Assembly: GCF_029016485.1 (NCBI RefSeq)
Contig: NZ_CP092107.1
Location: forward strand, 682,001 to 746,000
Length of the DNA: 64,000 nucleotides
Direction: 5' to 3'
DNA from: Vibrio sp. JC009
GTDB taxonomy: Bacteria; Pseudomonadota; Gammaproteobacteria; Enterobacterales; Vibrionaceae
Part shown: positions 45,226-54,807 of the stretch, piece by piece
How positions within the stretch are numbered: the stretch's first letter is position 1
How the letters are laid out: the number at the start of each line of letters is the position of its first letter
Program-made: the position numbers and the translations under genes
The notes under the pieces: generated by a model
The model's input: only the letters and a program-made list of their open reading frames with translations
The model's database searches: none
Told to the model about the DNA's origin: nothing

Positions 45226-47586
45226 CTACTTCCTCAACGCATTTAGCTTCGCTTGCGCAATTCCAAACACGGTATTGATTGGATAACTGCCCTCTTCACT
45301 TGGCTCACCTGCCGGTTTGCCGGTAAACAGCTCTATCGCCTCCGAGACATGGTCAATGGCCCAGATATGAAACTCGCCGCGCTCTACCGCTTTCACAATA
45401 TCCTGCCTTAGCATCAGGTTATGAACATTTGAGCGCGGGATAATTACACCCTGTTCATGATGACGACCTTTGATCACACAGACATCAAAGAAGCCTTCAA
45501 TCTTCTCATTTACACCGCCTATCGGCTGTGCCTCACCAAACTGATTCATAGAGCCGGTAATCGCAATATCCTGCCTGTTCGGCTGCCTGGAGAAAGCCGA
45601 CACCACAGCACAAAGCTCTGCCATGCTGGCGCTGTCACCATCCACTCCACCGTAGGACTGCTCAAAAGTGATATTGGTGGTCAGAGGGATCCGCGCTGTC
45701 TTGCCAAACACAGAAGAGATATAAGAAGAGAGAATCATCACCCCTTTAGAGTGAATGCTTCCACCCAGATCGACACTGCGCTCTATATCAATCACCTCAC
45801 CTTCACCGTAAGAAGTGACGGCGGTAATACGGTTAGGCACACCAAACATATGGTCGCTGGTGCTGAGCACAGACAGAGCATTAACCTGACCAACCGCAGA
45901 ACCCGAGGTCAAAATCAAAGTGGTGCCGTTAACAAAGGACTCCATCACATTATCCTGCAGCCGATTAACGCGCATTTCCTGATTCTTCAGCGCCTGATCC
46001 ACATGACTAACCCGAATCAGATTAGACCTGGCACCTTTAGCCACATAGTTGGACTCACGCAGCAAATTAGCAATATGCGCCGAGTGCAGCGAAAGCTTTT
46101 TCTGATCCCCCGCCATGCGTGAACTGTGCTCAATAATCCGTGCGATAGCTTTACGGTCACAATGCAGCATACCACTGTCATGCACTATGCTGGAGATAAA
46201 ACGGGCATAGTTCAGCTCAGCCTTCTCTGTCCGGTCCATCTCATCTTCAAAATCAGCTGTTACCCGGAACAGTTCACCAAATTCAGGATCATAATGCTGA
46301 AGCAGCTGATAAGTCCGGTAATCACCGAACATAATAATTTTTACATCCAGCGGTATCGGCTCAGGATCAAGTGAGACAGCACCTGTAAGAGTCACCTCTT
46401 TCTCCAGCGAAGTCAGGCTTAGCTGCCTTGATCTTAACGCCCGTTTCAGCCCGTCCCAGACATAAGGCTGCTCAAGTACCTTAATCGCATCAATCAGCAG
46501 AACACCACCGTTGGCTTTATGCAGAGCACCGGGGCGGATCAGAGAGAAATCGGTAAATACCGTGCCTTTAAAAGTGGCGGTTTCGGTATAGCCAAACAGC
46601 GTATGATAATTCGGACTCTCTTCCACAATAACAGGAAGCTGTTCAGAGCTCTGATTGACCAGAACGTTAATCTTATAACGCCTTGGCAGTTTCTTATCTA
46701 AAGAGGCTGCGGCGATTTCACCCTGCTCATTGCCCTCTTCCAGAAAGGCTTCTACATTCTCCACAATATCTTTCTGCATATCGGTGAGATATTTCTTTAT
46801 CTCGCTGTAGCCCACATACTTCTTCTTCAGCTCTTTGATAAAGTGAGTAATCACATCCAGTGTCACTTCATCGTTCAGTTTCTGGATCTTTTCGCTGTAC
46901 TCTTCTTCCCACTCGGTTAACTGGCGAACCATACTTCTGAGCTGAATTTCCAGCTCGTCGATATTCTGGCCAAAGCGCTCCTGCTCCTTTCTGGGCAGCA
47001 GATCAAAGGTCTCTTCCGTATGCTGCTCTTCGCCGTTCATGGCGATAAACTGGTAGTCACCCTGAGTCGTCAGCGTCAGGCTAATGTCTTTCTCTTTTGC
47101 CTCTTTACTGATCTCCTCAAGCTCACCCTGCTGTTTCTGGCTTAGCTGTCCCTTGAGCTTTTCAGCCCGGCTGTAATACATTTCATTGTCGAAAGCGAGC
47201 GGCAACGCCTTCACTAACTTAACCATTAGCTTTTCGATATCCTGACGGAATTTGTTCCCCATTCCGGCAGGAAGCCTGAGCACTTTTGGCGTCCGGATAT
47301 CTTCAAAGTTGGCGACATAACACCAGTCATGCAGCGAATCCACTTCATGCTGATGCCGGTTCAGATATCTAAGGATCATAGTCCGCTTACCCAGACCATT
47401 GCGTCCTATCGCATAAATATTGTATCCCTTCTCCTTGATTGACATAGCAAATTCAACCGCTTTCTGGGCGCGCTCTTGTCCTACGATTTCGTCAATCGGC
47501 GGCAATTCTTTGGTTGATTTGCAGGGAAGCAGCTCCTGTTGGGCGGCATGATAAAGTTGGGCGGATGTTAAAGGGGTAACTGGCAT
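45226..47586 (-). CDS. Lon-like ATP-dependent protease (LonB/C type)
   Basis: 786 residues from ATG 47586, with GGAGG six bases upstream; the upstream ATG at 47625 has none. The N-terminal AAA module has Walker A AIGRNGLGKRTM, with Arg after the invariant Lys as in this family, and a long coiled-coil insertion at about 175-300. Walker B is in NGGVLLIDAI. The C-terminal Lon protease domain has the Ser in GDSASMAELCAV and the Lys in GGVNEKIEGF, an intact Ser-Lys dyad. It resembles the second Lon-like protease of Vibrionaceae, thought to be cytoplasmic. It is transcribed alone. Confidence 0.9.
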   Translation of the reverse strand: MPVTPLTSAQLYHAAQQELLPCKSTKELPPIDEIVGQERAQKAVEFAMSIKEKGYNIYAIGRNGLGKRTMILRYLNRHQHEVDSLHDWCYVANFEDIRTPKVLRLPAGMGNKFRQDIEKLMVKLVKALPLAFDNEMYYSRAEKLKGQLSQKQQGELEEISKEAKEKDISLTLTTQGDYQFIAMNGEEQHTEETFDLLPRKEQERFGQNIDELEIQLRSMVRQLTEWEEEYSEKIQKLNDEVTLDVITHFIKELKKKYVGYSEIKKYLTDMQKDIVENVEAFLEEGNEQGEIAAASLDKKLPRRYKINVLVNQSSEQLPVIVEESPNYHTLFGYTETATFKGTVFTDFSLIRPGALHKANGGVLLIDAIKVLEQPYVWDGLKRALRSRQLSLTSLEKEVTLTGAVSLDPEPIPLDVKIIMFGDYRTYQLLQHYDPEFGELFRVTADFEDEMDRTEKAELNYARFISSIVHDSGMLHCDRKAIARIIEHSSRMAGDQKKLSLHSAHIANLLRESNYVAKGARSNLIRVSHVDQALKNQEMRVNRLQDNVMESFVNGTTLILTSGSAVGQVNALSVLSTSDHMFGVPNRITAVTSYGEGEVIDIERSVDLGGSIHSKGVMILSSYISSVFGKTARIPLTTNITFEQSYGGVDGDSASMAELCAVVSAFSRQPNRQDIAITGSMNQFGEAQPIGGVNEKIEGFFDVCVIKGRHHEQGVIIPRSNVHNLMLRQDIVKAVERGEFHIWAIDHVSEAIELFTGKPAGEPSEEGSYPINTVFGIAQAKLNALRK

Positions 47587-47852
47587 GAATACCTCCGGGA
47601 TACGTACTGCTGAGCTTGTTAACACCAGTTTAGTAATATTTTCTTTACATTTTAGTGATTTAACCGGAATTCATGAACAAGCGGTCAATAATTAGACAAA
47701 ACAGGACTAAAAAAAGGGGATCCTTCACATTAAGAAAAGATCTAAATTTGATCTCCGTCCCAGTTTTCAGAAAATAGATGTCTATCACAGTGTGTCTGTC
47801 TCAAAGTTAATACAATCCTTCCCTTATGCAACACAGACTCAGGCAACGGTAA

Positions 47853-49025
47853 ATGCGGGCTCCTCTCTCAGGAATGAAATTAGCGGATATGGCGGATCTC
47901 AGCCAGCGCAGGTTAAATGCTATTTATTTGGTATTTTCCACCGCAATTCTGCTTCTGTTTCTGCTTTATGGCTGCGTAAACCTAATGAAAGAGAATTACA
48001 CGGTAGCCAGCTCAAATATCATTTGTGCCCTGCTTAGCCTGTTTAATGTGTGGCAGGTTAAAAACCGCCCGGAAAGCAGTTATCCTACGCTATGCGTCAC
48101 ACTTGCACTGCTTATTGACACCAGCAAGAATATTCTTCACCTGGGATCACCAGAAACTCAGGCCTTCTGGATTTTTCCGGCAATGGCTGCCGTCATCTAT
48201 CTGAACAAGTTTAAGGTCGGTGTGATACTCACGGTTGTGTTCTCTCTTTGCACCGCTGCTGTTATCTCCATAGGCGGTGACTTTAGTTCCCCGGTTAACC
48301 TGTCAGCACTTATGGAAAACCGCATTTTTATCGCCTTTGTTGCCACCTGTACCGTCTGCCTGATATCCAACTACTTCTTCTATAAAACCCTGAACTACAT
48401 TCAGGAACTTTATCAGTCCGGCATTCAGGAGCTGGCCTACAAAGACAAACTCACAGGTCTGGCAAACCGCTGGTCATTTGAAAGCTGGGCTAACACCACT
48501 CTGGAAGAAGAGCGCTACAGCAAAAATATCACCGCGCTGGTGTTTTTAGATATCGACAACTTTAAAACCATCAATGACAACTATGGTCATGATATGGGTG
48601 ACAAACTTCTGCAGGATTTTGCCAAAAGACTCTCCAACAGTATTCGCCATACCAACAGAAAGACCAATGAGTATGAGTACTCCATTGCACGTTATGCCGG
48701 TGATGAGTTTATGCTGTTGCTGCACGATGTGCCTGATATGCAGGTTCTGGAAAATATCGTCAGACGCATCAATGATCTGTTTTCTGCCGATTTTGTTGAA
48801 GAGCAGGTTACAGAGCCTCTTACTTTCAGCATAGGGGTTGCTGTATTCAGGAAAGATGCGGAAAAACTGGAAGATTTGATTCGCTGTGCAGACAGAGCGA
48901 TGTACGAAGCCAAGCGGGAAGGGAAAAACTGCTATCAGTTTTATCAGCCTGCGGAAGAAACAGACGCAACGCAAGACGCAGAAACTGGCCCTGCGCCGAA
49001 ATTACATCTGGTCGGAGACCTTTAA
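47853..49025 (+). CDS. Membrane-bound diguanylate cyclase (GGDEF domain)
   Basis: 390 residues. Six or so membrane helices occupy about 20-195 (MASE-type input region, ligand unknown). The GGDEF domain is about 210-365: DKLTGLANR at the start, LDIDNFKTINDNYGHDMGD (metal/GTP site), then ARYAGDEF. The signature is AGDEF, an active variant. The RxxD inhibitory site is absent (Glu and Tyr at those positions), so product inhibition is unlikely. It makes c-di-GMP at the membrane. The start is uncertain; in-frame ATGs occur 8 and 13 codons in, and none has a good ribosome site. Confidence 0.9.
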   Translation: MRAPLSGMKLADMADLSQRRLNAIYLVFSTAILLLFLLYGCVNLMKENYTVASSNIICALLSLFNVWQVKNRPESSYPTLCVTLALLIDTSKNILHLGSPETQAFWIFPAMAAVIYLNKFKVGVILTVVFSLCTAAVISIGGDFSSPVNLSALMENRIFIAFVATCTVCLISNYFFYKTLNYIQELYQSGIQELAYKDKLTGLANRWSFESWANTTLEEERYSKNITALVFLDIDNFKTINDNYGHDMGDKLLQDFAKRLSNSIRHTNRKTNEYEYSIARYAGDEFMLLLHDVPDMQVLENIVRRINDLFSADFVEEQVTEPLTFSIGVAVFRKDAEKLEDLIRCADRAMYEAKREGKNCYQFYQPAEETDATQDAETGPAPKLHLVGDL

Positions 49026-49034
49026 ATCAACAAG

Positions 49035-49370
49035 CTACTGGCTTGGAAACATAAACTGAACCCAGAGCCAGAAAATAACCAGAACCAGTGACCACACTAT
49101 CACGCGTAAAGGTGATAACTCAGGGATCCGGCGTTTCTTGCCTGCCTTTCCCGGCTGCTCCTGCTGCATTTTAGCTTTTGCCTGTGCCCTGGCCTGCGCG
49201 CGAGCTCTCACCGGATCGAGCACCGCTTTATAAAGATCGCGCTTCTCCCGCTTTTCTTCCGCTTTATTCGCCACATCAGAAAAACGCTTACGCTGATTGC
49301 TGGACAGATCCATATCCGGGTCATAGGGTTTCGTTCTGACAGGATCTGAATGTCTGCGTTGTAATGCCAC
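49035..49370 (-). CDS. Small tail-anchored membrane protein of unknown function
   Basis: 111 residues from GTG 49370, supported by a strong AGGAGG site five bases upstream. The N-terminal 85 residues are highly charged and helical (KAEEKREKRDLYK; an RARAQARAQAKAK repeat). A single C-terminal membrane helix (about 88-107: VIVWSLVLVIFWLWVQF) suggests a tail-anchored inner-membrane protein. No family is recognised. It is convergent with the GGDEF gene, nine bases apart. Confidence 0.75.
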   Translation of the reverse strand: MALQRRHSDPVRTKPYDPDMDLSSNQRKRFSDVANKAEEKREKRDLYKAVLDPVRARAQARAQAKAKMQQEQPGKAGKKRRIPELSPLRVIVWSLVLVIFWLWVQFMFPSQ

Positions 49371-49488
49371 AAAGACCTCCTTTCCTAAAGCGTCATATAA
49401 TCTAATTATAGACCGTCAAGGAAATGACTTACAATTACACAGCGCACAGGTTCAGTTCAATAGACCTAATAACCAACCACAACGTCAT

Positions 49489-51939
49489 CTACACATACGT
49501 CTCTGTCAAAACTTCATCGATCTGCTCTTCGGGCAGAAACTGCTTAGCGTACTTATTATGCACATCGTTATTGAGCATCAGCTTGAACAGCTCATCATCC
49601 AGGTGCTTATCCTTCACCATAAAGCTGACAATTTTTACTGCCTCACTCAATGTCTTGGCCTTCTTATATGGCCTGTCGGCAGCCGTTAGCGCCTCGAACA
49701 CATCGGCTAAGGCCAGTATCCGGGTTGCCACCGGCAGATGCGCCTCGTCCAGTTTTTTCGGATAGCCTGTTCCCAGCAGGGTTTCATGATGACCACCGGC
49801 ATATTCAGGAATTCTGGACAGCTCCTGAGGGAACGGCAGCGCATTCAGCATTCTGATGGTGGTGATCACATGCTCATTGATGCGGTAACGCTCCTCATCA
49901 CTCAGTGTGCCTTTACGAATGCAGAGGTTATAAACCTCGCCCTGATTTGCCTGATACTCAGGAACCGGTATCTTGATATCTTCGCCGATTTTCTCCTTCG
50001 GACTTTTTACCCAGCTAATTAAATGCTCATCTTTATCTGCTAAGAGGTTTTCAACCACCGGAAGCGGCGCAGCCGGATGGTTTGCAATTCTCCGGTCCTG
50101 CTCCGGAGACAGCCCCAGTCTGTCATCCAGGTTACGAACCCAGGTCTGAGCCGCGATCGCTTTAACCCGCCCGATAAGCTCATCAGCCATAAACTCTCCG
50201 CCAACATTACAGCGGGCGATAAAGGCGTAATCCTCTTTTATCTGGTTCTGACGCTCTGTCAGTTTTTCACTCAGGGTTTCCGGTGACTTACCTTCTGAAA
50301 TCCCCTTCCAGTACTCAATTTCCGCATCCCGCCACAACACTTCAAAGCGCATACGGATCTCATGAATACGGTTGTAGATGGTTTCCAGTTTAGTGCCCTT
50401 ATCGACCACATGCTCCGGTGTCGTCACCTTACCGCAATCATGCAGCCAGGCTGCGATCTGAAACTCGCGCCACTCTTCTTCCGTTGTAAGTTTAAAGTCT
50501 TTGAATGCCGGAAGGTCACTGTCACTTGCCAGTTCAGCCAGCATAATGGCCAGTTCCGGCACGCGTTCGCAATGGCCTGCGGTATAAGGCGATTTTTCAT
50601 CGATCGCAAGCGCGATAAGCTGAATAAACGAATCCATTAACTCCTGCTGGTTCTTCTGGTACTCCTCTATGGAAGCCGCCATGGAAACCATGGAGTCAGA
50701 CAAGTCACTCATCTCAACAATGCGGCTGGGCACCGGCTTAACCGCATCGAACTCACGCCGTTTTATTTTCTCATTTTCACCCGACAGTATCCGGACCGGT
50801 TCCACAATGATATTGGAAAAGTAGTAAAGCACAGGAAGCAGCAGAAATAGTGCCCCAAGAGAGATCATCATAGAGAAATGGACTTTTTCCATATACGGTC
50901 CATAGATATCGTCCGTCGGGATCAGAAAGCCGAGAAACTCATCCGGCCCCAGGTTTGAGTCGATACGCTGAACATATAAGGTGTACTCCCGGCTCTGTAC
51001 CGATGTATTCTGCAAAGAAAAACCACCACTACTGCTCTCTTTCGCCATGCTGACAAACTCAAGAAACGGAACAGAGCCCGCTTCGATATTGTGCTCTTCC
51101 TCATCTGAAAGCTTTGTTGTAACAAGCGTCTTTTTCTCAGAATCCATATCAAAGGAGTGAGCGGCAATTTTTCCCTCGGAGTCAAAAATCAGGGACTGAC
51201 CGCTATTCAGCACTCGATTCTCTTTAAGGAAACCAGACATATTTTCCAGCGAAATATCAACCGCAAATACATGCTCGCTATTCTGAATTCGTTTTGCGTA
51301 TGTCACACCAGAGGCCTGAAGATTATGAAATAGGTACGGCGCCGTCTTGATGGTACTCTGACTGCCAAGCGCCTCAGTATACCAAGGCCGGACATTGGCG
51401 TAGTAACTGCTCGGCTCATCGTGCTGATGAGTTAAAACAAAGTAATTATTGTAATACTCGAATACCCGCTTTCTGCCGGATGCCGTATCATGAATTTTTA
51501 TTACCAGCCAGCGGTCTGACTTATTCGCATTGAGCCTGTCTCTTAAGTTTTTACTGCTGTCTAAGTTGATCAGCTCATAAAAATCACCGTTGGCATAGCC
51601 GATATACATGGCATACAGGTAATCCTGCTGCTGCATCGCTTTTGCCATTGTATGCGTGACCGGGTGGAGGAATTCGCTGCTGATTCTGCGGTCAATGCTG
51701 GGAAACTCTGACAATATTTCAGCCAGCCCGCTGCTCTCGGCATCAATACCATGAATTCGCTCACTGACGCCGGTTGCCGCACTGTGAAGCATTTCGGTGG
51801 CCGCTTCTTTTGCCAGGCTCTGGCTGAAGTAGTACTGAAGAGAAAGTGCAACGGATACCGTCAGTGCTGACAGGAACAGAAATAACGCTATTACCGTCAC
51901 TCTCATACTGAAAGTGGCTGTTTTAAAATAATCACTCAT
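49489..51939 (-). CDS. HD-GYP c-di-GMP phosphodiesterase with dCache sensor
   Basis: 816 residues. TM1 is about 11-33, a large dCache periplasmic sensor about 35-350, and TM2 about 355-378. A short HAMP-like linker and the HD-GYP domain follow: HCERVPELA, HDCGK (His500-Asp501), then an insertion of about 100 residues, and HHETLLGTGYP (His717) with ALADVFEALTAADRPY. All metal-site and GYP residues are present, so c-di-GMP hydrolysis to pGpG or GMP is expected. It lies beside the nap operon, as does VCA0681 in V. cholerae (from memory). The periplasmic ligand is unknown. Confidence 0.92.
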   Translation of the reverse strand: MSDYFKTATFSMRVTVIALFLFLSALTVSVALSLQYYFSQSLAKEAATEMLHSAATGVSERIHGIDAESSGLAEILSEFPSIDRRISSEFLHPVTHTMAKAMQQQDYLYAMYIGYANGDFYELINLDSSKNLRDRLNANKSDRWLVIKIHDTASGRKRVFEYYNNYFVLTHQHDEPSSYYANVRPWYTEALGSQSTIKTAPYLFHNLQASGVTYAKRIQNSEHVFAVDISLENMSGFLKENRVLNSGQSLIFDSEGKIAAHSFDMDSEKKTLVTTKLSDEEEHNIEAGSVPFLEFVSMAKESSSGGFSLQNTSVQSREYTLYVQRIDSNLGPDEFLGFLIPTDDIYGPYMEKVHFSMMISLGALFLLLPVLYYFSNIIVEPVRILSGENEKIKRREFDAVKPVPSRIVEMSDLSDSMVSMAASIEEYQKNQQELMDSFIQLIALAIDEKSPYTAGHCERVPELAIMLAELASDSDLPAFKDFKLTTEEEWREFQIAAWLHDCGKVTTPEHVVDKGTKLETIYNRIHEIRMRFEVLWRDAEIEYWKGISEGKSPETLSEKLTERQNQIKEDYAFIARCNVGGEFMADELIGRVKAIAAQTWVRNLDDRLGLSPEQDRRIANHPAAPLPVVENLLADKDEHLISWVKSPKEKIGEDIKIPVPEYQANQGEVYNLCIRKGTLSDEERYRINEHVITTIRMLNALPFPQELSRIPEYAGGHHETLLGTGYPKKLDEAHLPVATRILALADVFEALTAADRPYKKAKTLSEAVKIVSFMVKDKHLDDELFKLMLNNDVHNKYAKQFLPEEQIDEVLTETYV

Positions 51940-52050
51940 AAGCGACTCGTCTATTAACCAACTGATTATTGTATGTTTTATGTACTAATTATCAGTTTAG
52001 AAGGTTTATTCTAATAAACAAGGCGAATATAAAATGGATATTTAATACTC

Positions 52051-52079
52051 AAAAAAATACCCGGCGATAAAGCCGGGTA
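52051..52079 (-). terminator. Rho-independent terminator of the nap operon
   Basis: TACCCGGC and GCCGGGTA form a perfect 8-bp stem with a 6-base loop, followed on the minus strand by seven T. It lies 28 bases after the napC stop. Confidence 0.93.
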
Positions 52080-52106
52080 CCTTAACAAGCATTAACTGAG
52101 ATGAAA

Positions 52107-52688
52107 TTAAAGCTCTTTATTGATTGTATGCTCTTTTGGTAGCTGGTGAGCGATACCTTTGTGACAGTCGATACAGGTCTGGCCTTCATCTTCTGCCTTA
52201 TCATGGATATCAGCCGCAACCGGCTTCTGAGCAACAAAGTCCATGTACTCAAAGTTGTGACAGTTACGACACTCCTGAGAGTCGTTAGCCTTCATACGAT
52301 CCCACTCGCGAGTCGCCATTTCCATACGATGCTCTTCAAACTTCTTACGGGTATCAACCTTACCGGTCAGCTTACCCCAAAGCTCTTTGCTCGCCTGGAT
52401 CTTACGGATCATCTTAGGACCCCACTCTTTTGGTACGTGACAATCCGGACAGGTTGCACGTACACCAGAGCGGTTAGTGTAGTGAATTGTACCAATGTAC
52501 TCTTCATACACGTTGTTTTCCATCTCGTGACAGCCAATACAGAACTCTTCCTGGTTACTCATCTCCATACCGGTGTTAAAGCCACCCCAGAAGATAATAC
52601 CGGCAACGAAGCCCACTGTAAGAAGCGTACCAAGAGCAAGATGACTAGGCTTGGTAAACCACGCCCAAAGGCGTTTAATTAGTCCCAT
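52107..52688 (-). CDS. napC: Tetrahaem cytochrome c NapC
   Basis: 193 residues. One N-terminal membrane anchor (about 17-37) precedes four CXXCH sites: CIGCH, CPDCH, CRNCH and CIDCH. It is a NapC/NirT-family quinol dehydrogenase that passes electrons from menaquinol to NapB/NapA. It is last in napFDAGHBC, followed by a strong terminator, and eight bases after napB. Confidence 0.97.
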   Translation of the reverse strand: MGLIKRLWAWFTKPSHLALGTLLTVGFVAGIIFWGGFNTGMEMSNQEEFCIGCHEMENNVYEEYIGTIHYTNRSGVRATCPDCHVPKEWGPKMIRKIQASKELWGKLTGKVDTRKKFEEHRMEMATREWDRMKANDSQECRNCHNFEYMDFVAQKPVAADIHDKAEDEGQTCIDCHKGIAHQLPKEHTINKEL

Positions 52689-52696
52689 AGCTCCCC

Positions 52697-53131
52697 CTAC
52701 TCACCGAATTTACCGGCAGGCTTGAACTCGTTCACAACCAGCGGCTTAGCATCTACCTGAGTTACGTGACACTGCAGACAGAAATAACGGCGAGGCGCTA
52801 CTTCAGTCAGCATCTTATCATCACGATCCATATAGTGAGTTGGACTTACACGTGGCGCTTTAGCTTTACGGTAAGTACTTACATCATGACACTCAAGACA
52901 ACCATTGTTACTTGGGTTAAGTTGTACCTGACCCGTTTCGTGCGGGATAAGTGGTGGCTGGTTTACATAATCCAGACCCAGCATATCCTGGCTTTTAGGA
53001 ACACGCTTAAGACCACTTACCGTGTTTCCTTCGTTTATTTCCTGAGCACCCCGAAGTGATGTCACTTCAGCTAAAGCTGCCGTACTAACTAAAGCCGCCA
53101 GCAGCGCAGACACGACAAACTTATTCTTCAT
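52697..53131 (-). CDS. napB: Dihaem cytochrome c NapB
   Basis: 144 residues from ATG 53131, with CTGGAG eight bases upstream. A signal peptide of about 21 residues ends at ALAEV. Two haem sites, CLECH and CLQCH, are present, with YMDRDDKML and PRRYFC family segments. It is the periplasmic electron donor to the NapA molybdoenzyme. Its start overlaps the napH stop by 11 bases. Confidence 0.97.
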   Translation of the reverse strand: MKNKFVVSALLAALVSTAALAEVTSLRGAQEINEGNTVSGLKRVPKSQDMLGLDYVNQPPLIPHETGQVQLNPSNNGCLECHDVSTYRKAKAPRVSPTHYMDRDDKMLTEVAPRRYFCLQCHVTQVDAKPLVVNEFKPAGKFGE

Positions 53132-53999
53132 ATTTAGCTCCAGTTCTAATTCTAAATTCGAATACTTTTTCAGCACAGACGTCGATACAGCGACCGCAAC
53201 TAATGCAATCCTGACTCATTACTTTTCTGTCCCCTTCCTTCAGAGGTTGTCTGAGGATTTTTGGTTCAGGACAGACGTTGTAACAGTCCATACAGTTATT
53301 ACATTTTTCCCGATCGGTCGCGGTTACTCTCAACAAGCTGTAACGACCGATTACGCCATAGGTAGCACCTAACGGGCACAAGTGTCCGCACCAACCATGC
53401 TCTGTAAGCAGCAGGTCGATAAGGAATACCATCACTATCAGAGTCCAACCCGCACCGAAACCGAAGATTAATCCACGGTGTAGCGCAGCAACCGGATCTA
53501 TCCATGCCCAGAGAAGTGTGCCGGTAGCAGCACTTCCGATGAGGATGGCAGCCAGTAACCAATAGCGCATCGAAGACGGCCATTGATAACTTGCTTTCAT
53601 ACCGGTTTTTCTGCGTATCCAGGCAGCCAGATCTGTCACAAGATTGACAGGACAAATCCAGCCACAAAACATACGCGGACCAGCGATTGCGTAAAAACCG
53701 GCTACGACCAGACCACCAATAATGGCAGTAGTTTCCGGCCAGAAGCCTGTCGCCAGTGTTTGCAGAAGCAACAGAGGGTCTGTCATCGGAATCACTCCGA
53801 GCAGTTCACTCGAAGAGAGGTTACCGGTCAGAATTCCCCATGTTGGCCCCATCATAAACGTCACAATAACGGAAACCTGCATCAGACGACGGAGGATCAG
53901 AAAACGGTTCGCATGCCAAAGGCCATTGCGCTTCGCTGATTCCTTACCTGCGTCTTTCGCCAGATTCTTTGCAGACTTAACTTTTGGTTTAACAGCCAT
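53121..53999 (-). CDS. napH: Quinol dehydrogenase membrane component NapH
   Basis: 292 residues. Four membrane helices; cytoplasmic CX3CP-type motifs between helices (CGWICPVNL, CGHLCPLGA) and two C-terminal [4Fe-4S] motifs (CNNCMDCYNVCP, CISCGRCIDVC). With NapG it forms an alternative, ubiquinol-capable route into Nap. The start overlaps the napG stop by one base. Several Vibrio nap operons lack GH, so its presence is informative. Confidence 0.96.
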   Translation of the reverse strand: MAVKPKVKSAKNLAKDAGKESAKRNGLWHANRFLILRRLMQVSVIVTFMMGPTWGILTGNLSSSELLGVIPMTDPLLLLQTLATGFWPETTAIIGGLVVAGFYAIAGPRMFCGWICPVNLVTDLAAWIRRKTGMKASYQWPSSMRYWLLAAILIGSAATGTLLWAWIDPVAALHRGLIFGFGAGWTLIVMVFLIDLLLTEHGWCGHLCPLGATYGVIGRYSLLRVTATDREKCNNCMDCYNVCPEPKILRQPLKEGDRKVMSQDCISCGRCIDVCAEKVFEFRIRTGAKYEE

Positions 54000-54784
54000 T
54001 ACAGACCTCCATTCTTAACACCGTCAGGATTCCCCTCTGGTGCACGGTTTGGTAAGTCCATCTGCTCTGGGATCAGGCTCTCTCCACCGTGTTTCTGTTT
54101 CTCTTCCCAGCCCAGGCGGTAGTGGTGACCAAGCTCACCTTTCGCTAACGCTGTTGGAACAACCTTAATGGCTGTTACTTCCAGTACACACGCCTCTTCA
54201 CATTTACCACAACCGGTACACTTATCAGTGACAACCGTCGGGATAAACATAGCGTGCACACCAGTACGCTGGTTTCGAATTGGCTCAAGGGTTATCGCTT
54301 CATCAATCAATGGACAGACACGGTAGCAAACATCACAACGAAGGCCCTGCCAGTTCAGGCAAGCTTCATGGTCAATAAGAACCGCGGTTCCCATTCGTGC
54401 TTTTGCAATATCTGTTAATGAATGATCCAGCGCACCACTTGGGCACACAGGTACACAGGGGATGTCATCACACATCTCACAAGGGATGTCCCTTGCACTG
54501 AAGTATGGCGTTCCCGTCGCGACAGGTGAAAGCATTGTCGCTAATTTTAATGTGTCGTAAGGGCATGCCTGAACACACAGACCGCAGCGAAGACAGGAGT
54601 TAAGAAACTCTTCTTCCGGCAAAGCACCCGGTGGGCGAATTGGTACACTGCCCGTGTCTGCTTTGCTCTGCTTTGTCTGTAATCCAAGCACCGTCGTTGC
54701 GGCACCGACTCCAACCGCTGTACGTACGGCGTCTCGCATGAAACGCCGTCTACTGGCAGATGGTAAAGAATGTAAAATTTTCAT
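53999..54784 (-). CDS. napG: Periplasmic ferredoxin-type protein NapG
   Basis: 261 residues with a twin-arginine signal ([13 protein letters not shown]). Four iron-sulfur motifs: [35 protein letters not shown] and [11 protein letters not shown]. It accepts electrons from NapH and passes them toward NapC/NapB/NapA. It lies 23 bases after napA. Confidence 0.96.
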   Translation of the reverse strand: MKILHSLPSASRRRFMRDAVRTAVGVGAATTVLGLQTKQSKADTGSVPIRPPGALPEEEFLNSCLRCGLCVQACPYDTLKLATMLSPVATGTPYFSARDIPCEMCDDIPCVPVCPSGALDHSLTDIAKARMGTAVLIDHEACLNWQGLRCDVCYRVCPLIDEAITLEPIRNQRTGVHAMFIPTVVTDKCTGCGKCEEACVLEVTAIKVVPTALAKGELGHHYRLGWEEKQKHGGESLIPEQMDLPNRAPEGNPDGVKNGGL

Positions 54785-54807
54785 TCTCCACTGCTCCCGT
54801 TATCGCC

